In this document: piece after piece, positions 4,846 to 6,721 of the stretch | How positions within the stretch are numbered: the stretch's first letter is position 1 | Layout: each line of letters opens with the position of its first letter | NCBI GenBank assembly: GCA_020439725.1 | Contig: JAGQSE010000080.1 | Coordinates: 1 to 6,721, forward strand | Reading direction: 5' to 3' | Source of the DNA: Acidobacteriota bacterium | Lineage (GTDB): Bacteria; Acidobacteriota; Thermoanaerobaculia; Multivoradales; JAHZIX01 | DNA: 6,721 nt | Notes under the pieces: model-generated | The model's database searches: none | What the model was told of the DNA's origin: nothing | The model's input: only the letters and a program-made list of their open reading frames with translations | Position numbers and translations under genes: made by a program

Positions 4846-6721
4846 CGCGCCCCCCAGACATCATCGAAGAAATGGGACCCGGTAGTGCCCGGGTCGGCAC
4901 CTCCTGTGATTCCCAACCGGATGAAATCGACGTTACCGGCGGCATCGTTGTCGATCTCAGTCAGAGTCTGGAGCTCGCCTCCGGTGAACTCAAAAAGGAG
5001 GATACCGTCGGTCGCCCCTGGCGCTGTCGCTCGTTCCCATTCGATAAACACCCACACCGGTCCCGAAGTCGAGATCGGTTGCCATGAGCTACCGATCCAA
5101 CTGCCGTCGTCCTCGTGGACCTTGACCCGGAGCGCCATCCCTTCACCGTCGCGGTAGCGGAGGACCAGGGTCACCAGGCGCACCAGCGGAGCTCGCTGGT
5201 ACGCCTGGAAGATCTTGTGCCGTGTGTTGTCCGCCATCGACATCTCGTTGGCATTGAAAAGGAACGACCAGAAGAGATGCGTATCATCTGCCGCTGAGTC
5301 ATCCTCGACGTAGGCCTGTCCGCCGGAGCCGTTGAGGCTGGCCTCGAGACCGAAGGGAGCGTCGTAAGCCGCCGCCGCCGTCGCCCCGATCGTGTTGCCG
5401 GGGTCGGTCACTACCCGGCTCCATGCCGACAGGTCTCCCGCGTTGAAGTCGTCGAAGATGAGGTGTCGATCCCGAGCCTGCCGCTCGTAGGCACCGATAT
5501 CGCAGGCGGCTTCCCCGTCCCCGTCGCCGTCGATGGGCCGAGGAAGACCTCGCTCGTCGTAGGAAATACAGGGCTGCGGCACAGCGTCGGTGGCTGGACT
5601 GCGAGGGTTGATGGCCTGGACGAGATCGTGCGTGCCGAAATAGTACAGACCCGAGAGCTGGGGATCGGTGTCCACCAGGTCCCCGAGGGCTTCGAGATCA
5701 CAGGCGTGACCATCCTCGAGGTTGTGGCCGAGAGAGAGGAACTGGGCGCCCGGACTGCACGCACCGCCGGAGCAACCACAATTGATCGACTCTGGAACCT
5801 GCGGCGGCAAGAGAGAAACACTGAAGTAGTTCTCGGCAAGGATCGTGTTCCGCAGACGGAAGTCGCCGACTTCGAAAGCCCCGCTCCCCGCGGCGTTGAG
5901 CCCCGCACCACCCTCCGCTGCCGAGGCGGCCGCGGAGTTTTCGCTGATGGTGCAATGGTTCAGATCCACTGTACCGGCGGCATCGATAGCCCCACCGACC
6001 AAGGCGGCAGCATTGCGGTGGAACGTGCAGTTGTCGAAGAGCTGCAAGACAGCGCCGTCGCTGGCCGAACCCGCTCCCCTGCCTGCGGTGTTGAAGGCGA
6101 TGAGGGTCCGGCTGAGATGCGAGACGTGCGAGCCGGTCTCGAAAAGCGCCCCGCCGACCGGCGCATCATTGCCCGCAAGATAGGCCTCGGCGACCTCCAT
6201 CGGTCCTGCCGAGAAAATCCCACCCCCCTGAACGTCGGCGCGGTTGGTTATGACGTCACTGCGGACCAGACGAAGATCCCCGGTCGAATAGATGCCACCT
6301 CCGGAGCCGCCCAGGGGGTGCCCGTCGGGGCCGGTCGCGTCGCTGTGCACGTTGTTGACGTTGACCACGCAAGAGTCGAGGGTCAGGGACACACCAGCGC
6401 TGGCGCCCTGGCTGTTTGCCACCGCCCCTGACTCGACCAAAATGCCACCGCCGTTGGCGTTTCGAACCTCCCCACCCTCGATCAGCAGCCCGGTCATGGT
6501 CACCGCAACCCCGGCGTCTTTTGGATCGCTGATGTGAAAGACCCGATCATGGGTCACGTCCCCGTCAGCGTCGACGGAGGTCCCTGGACCGGCTCCCAAG
6601 AGGTCGAGGCTCTCGGTGATGTCGAGGTCTCCCACCGAGTCGTCATCGGGACCACCCGCCGGCGCCACCAGGCTGAGCGTGTAGGTGCCCGCGGGCAGAA
6701 CGATCGTGTCGGCACCGGCGC
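4830..6721 (-). CDS. Tandem paralogue: beta-helix / choice-of-anchor Q secreted protein, N-terminus off the window
   Basis: 629 residues are visible and the frame is open to the right edge, so the start, any signal peptide and the CSLREA motif are missing. The visible part aligns with residues 130-754 of the neighbouring gene in the same order: AGADTIVLPAGTY, VTMTGL.IEGG, a beta-helix with GGSGGGIYSTGDL and further GG turns, NCGCSGGACSPGAQFLSLG, DGDGDGEAACDIGAYERQ, and a C-terminal module from FDDFNAGDLSAWS to SHFFDDVWGARQPLL. The cysteine pairs around NCGC and ACSPG and the DGDGDG loop are kept, which suggests disulfides and perhaps a metal-binding loop. The jelly-roll part keeps NFIRLG-like and GITGGADP blocks near the end. 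No membrane anchor or sorting tail is present. GTG at 6668 could be read as a start, but homology clearly continues upstream of it, so it is internal. Its function is probably that of the neighbour, at the cell surface or outside. Confidence 0.85.
   Translation of the reverse strand, partial: AGADTIVLPAGTYTLSLVAPAGGPDDDSVGDLDITESLDLLGAGPGTSVDADGDVTHDRVFHISDPKDAGVAVTMTGLLIEGGEVRNANGGGILVESGAVANSQGASAGVSLTLDSCVVNVNNVHSDATGPDGHPLGGSGGGIYSTGDLRLVRSDVITNRADVQGGGIFSAGPMEVAEAYLAGNDAPVGGALFETGSHVSHLSRTLIAFNTAGRGAGSASDGAVLQLFDNCTFHRNAAALVGGAIDAAGTVDLNHCTISENSAAASAAEGGAGLNAAGSGAFEVGDFRLRNTILAENYFSVSLLPPQVPESINCGCSGGACSPGAQFLSLGHNLEDGHACDLEALGDLVDTDPQLSGLYYFGTHDLVQAINPRSPATDAVPQPCISYDERGLPRPIDGDGDGEAACDIGAYERQARDRHLIFDDFNAGDLSAWSRVVTDPGNTIGATAAAAYDAPFGLEASLNGSGGQAYVEDDSAADDTHLFWSFLFNANEMSMADNTRHKIFQAYQRAPLVRLVTLVLRYRDGEGMALRVKVHEDDGSWIGSSWQPISTSGPVWVFIEWERATAPGATDGILLFEFTGGELQTLTEIDNDAAGNVDFIRLGITGGADPGTTGSHFFDDVWGARQPLL
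6601..6721 (-). repeat. Near-identical tract shared by the two beta-helix paralogues, copy 2
   Basis: This is the partner of 4234-4354 at a constant offset of 2367 bp. It reaches the right edge of the window, so its true length is unknown. Synonymous positions are also conserved, which protein-level selection alone would not maintain. Confidence 0.85.

Noticed and set aside
4023..5087. Long plus-strand open frame (354 codons) antisense to the beta-helix genes
   Set aside because: It spans two genes and their intergenic gap on the other strand, has no recognisable motif, and is explained by the scarcity of stop codons in GC-rich antisense frames.
5463..6431. Plus-strand open frame (322 codons) inside the right-hand beta-helix gene
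   Set aside because: The opposite strand encodes a clear homologue of the neighbouring gene; no ribosome-binding site or family motif supports the antisense frame.

Overview
The window is GC-rich and bacterial. The protein types suggest an Acidobacteriota-like lineage, possibly Thermoanaerobaculia. They include secreted CSLREA/beta-helix/choice-of-anchor-Q proteins ending in a jelly-roll-like module, and a secreted helical-repeat protein with a TonB-type C-terminal domain. That placement is an inference from family flavour; no marker gene is present.

Layout, left to right. (1) 1-848, minus: 5' part of a fused NuoE/NuoF-type NADH dehydrogenase (diaphorase) subunit that runs off the left edge. 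(2) 962-1666, minus: a secreted protein with an N-terminal helical, TPR-like module and a C-terminal TonB-like domain. A strong GC hairpin follows its stop. (3) 1667-2017: a divergent intergenic region with a conserved promoter/leader for gene 2 and an orphan perfect hairpin. (4) 2018-2236, plus: a CsbD-family stress protein, followed by a possible 57-residue ORF (2247-2420) whose stop codon lies in the loop of an intrinsic terminator (2401-2434). That terminator is probably bidirectional and also serves the convergent gene to its right. (5) 2475-4739, minus: a complete 754-residue secreted beta-helix protein. (6) 4830-6721, minus: its tandem paralogue, cut by the right edge before its N-terminus.

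The most striking observation is that gene 2 (TonB-type) and the 754-residue beta-helix protein start with the same cassette. A 21-nt upstream element, the ribosome-binding site, a 24-residue signal peptide and about 55 residues of helical repeat align without gaps, after which the two proteins are unrelated. An export and expression head thus seems to have been joined to two different bodies. A second signal is a 121-bp tract of about 96% nucleotide identity between the two beta-helix paralogues, which are much more diverged elsewhere. This points to gene conversion or recent recombination.

The beta-helix genes and gene 2 are probably a cell-envelope or secreted set. The diaphorase and CsbD genes look like unrelated neighbours. 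No tRNA, rRNA, CRISPR array, insertion sequence or integrase was seen.
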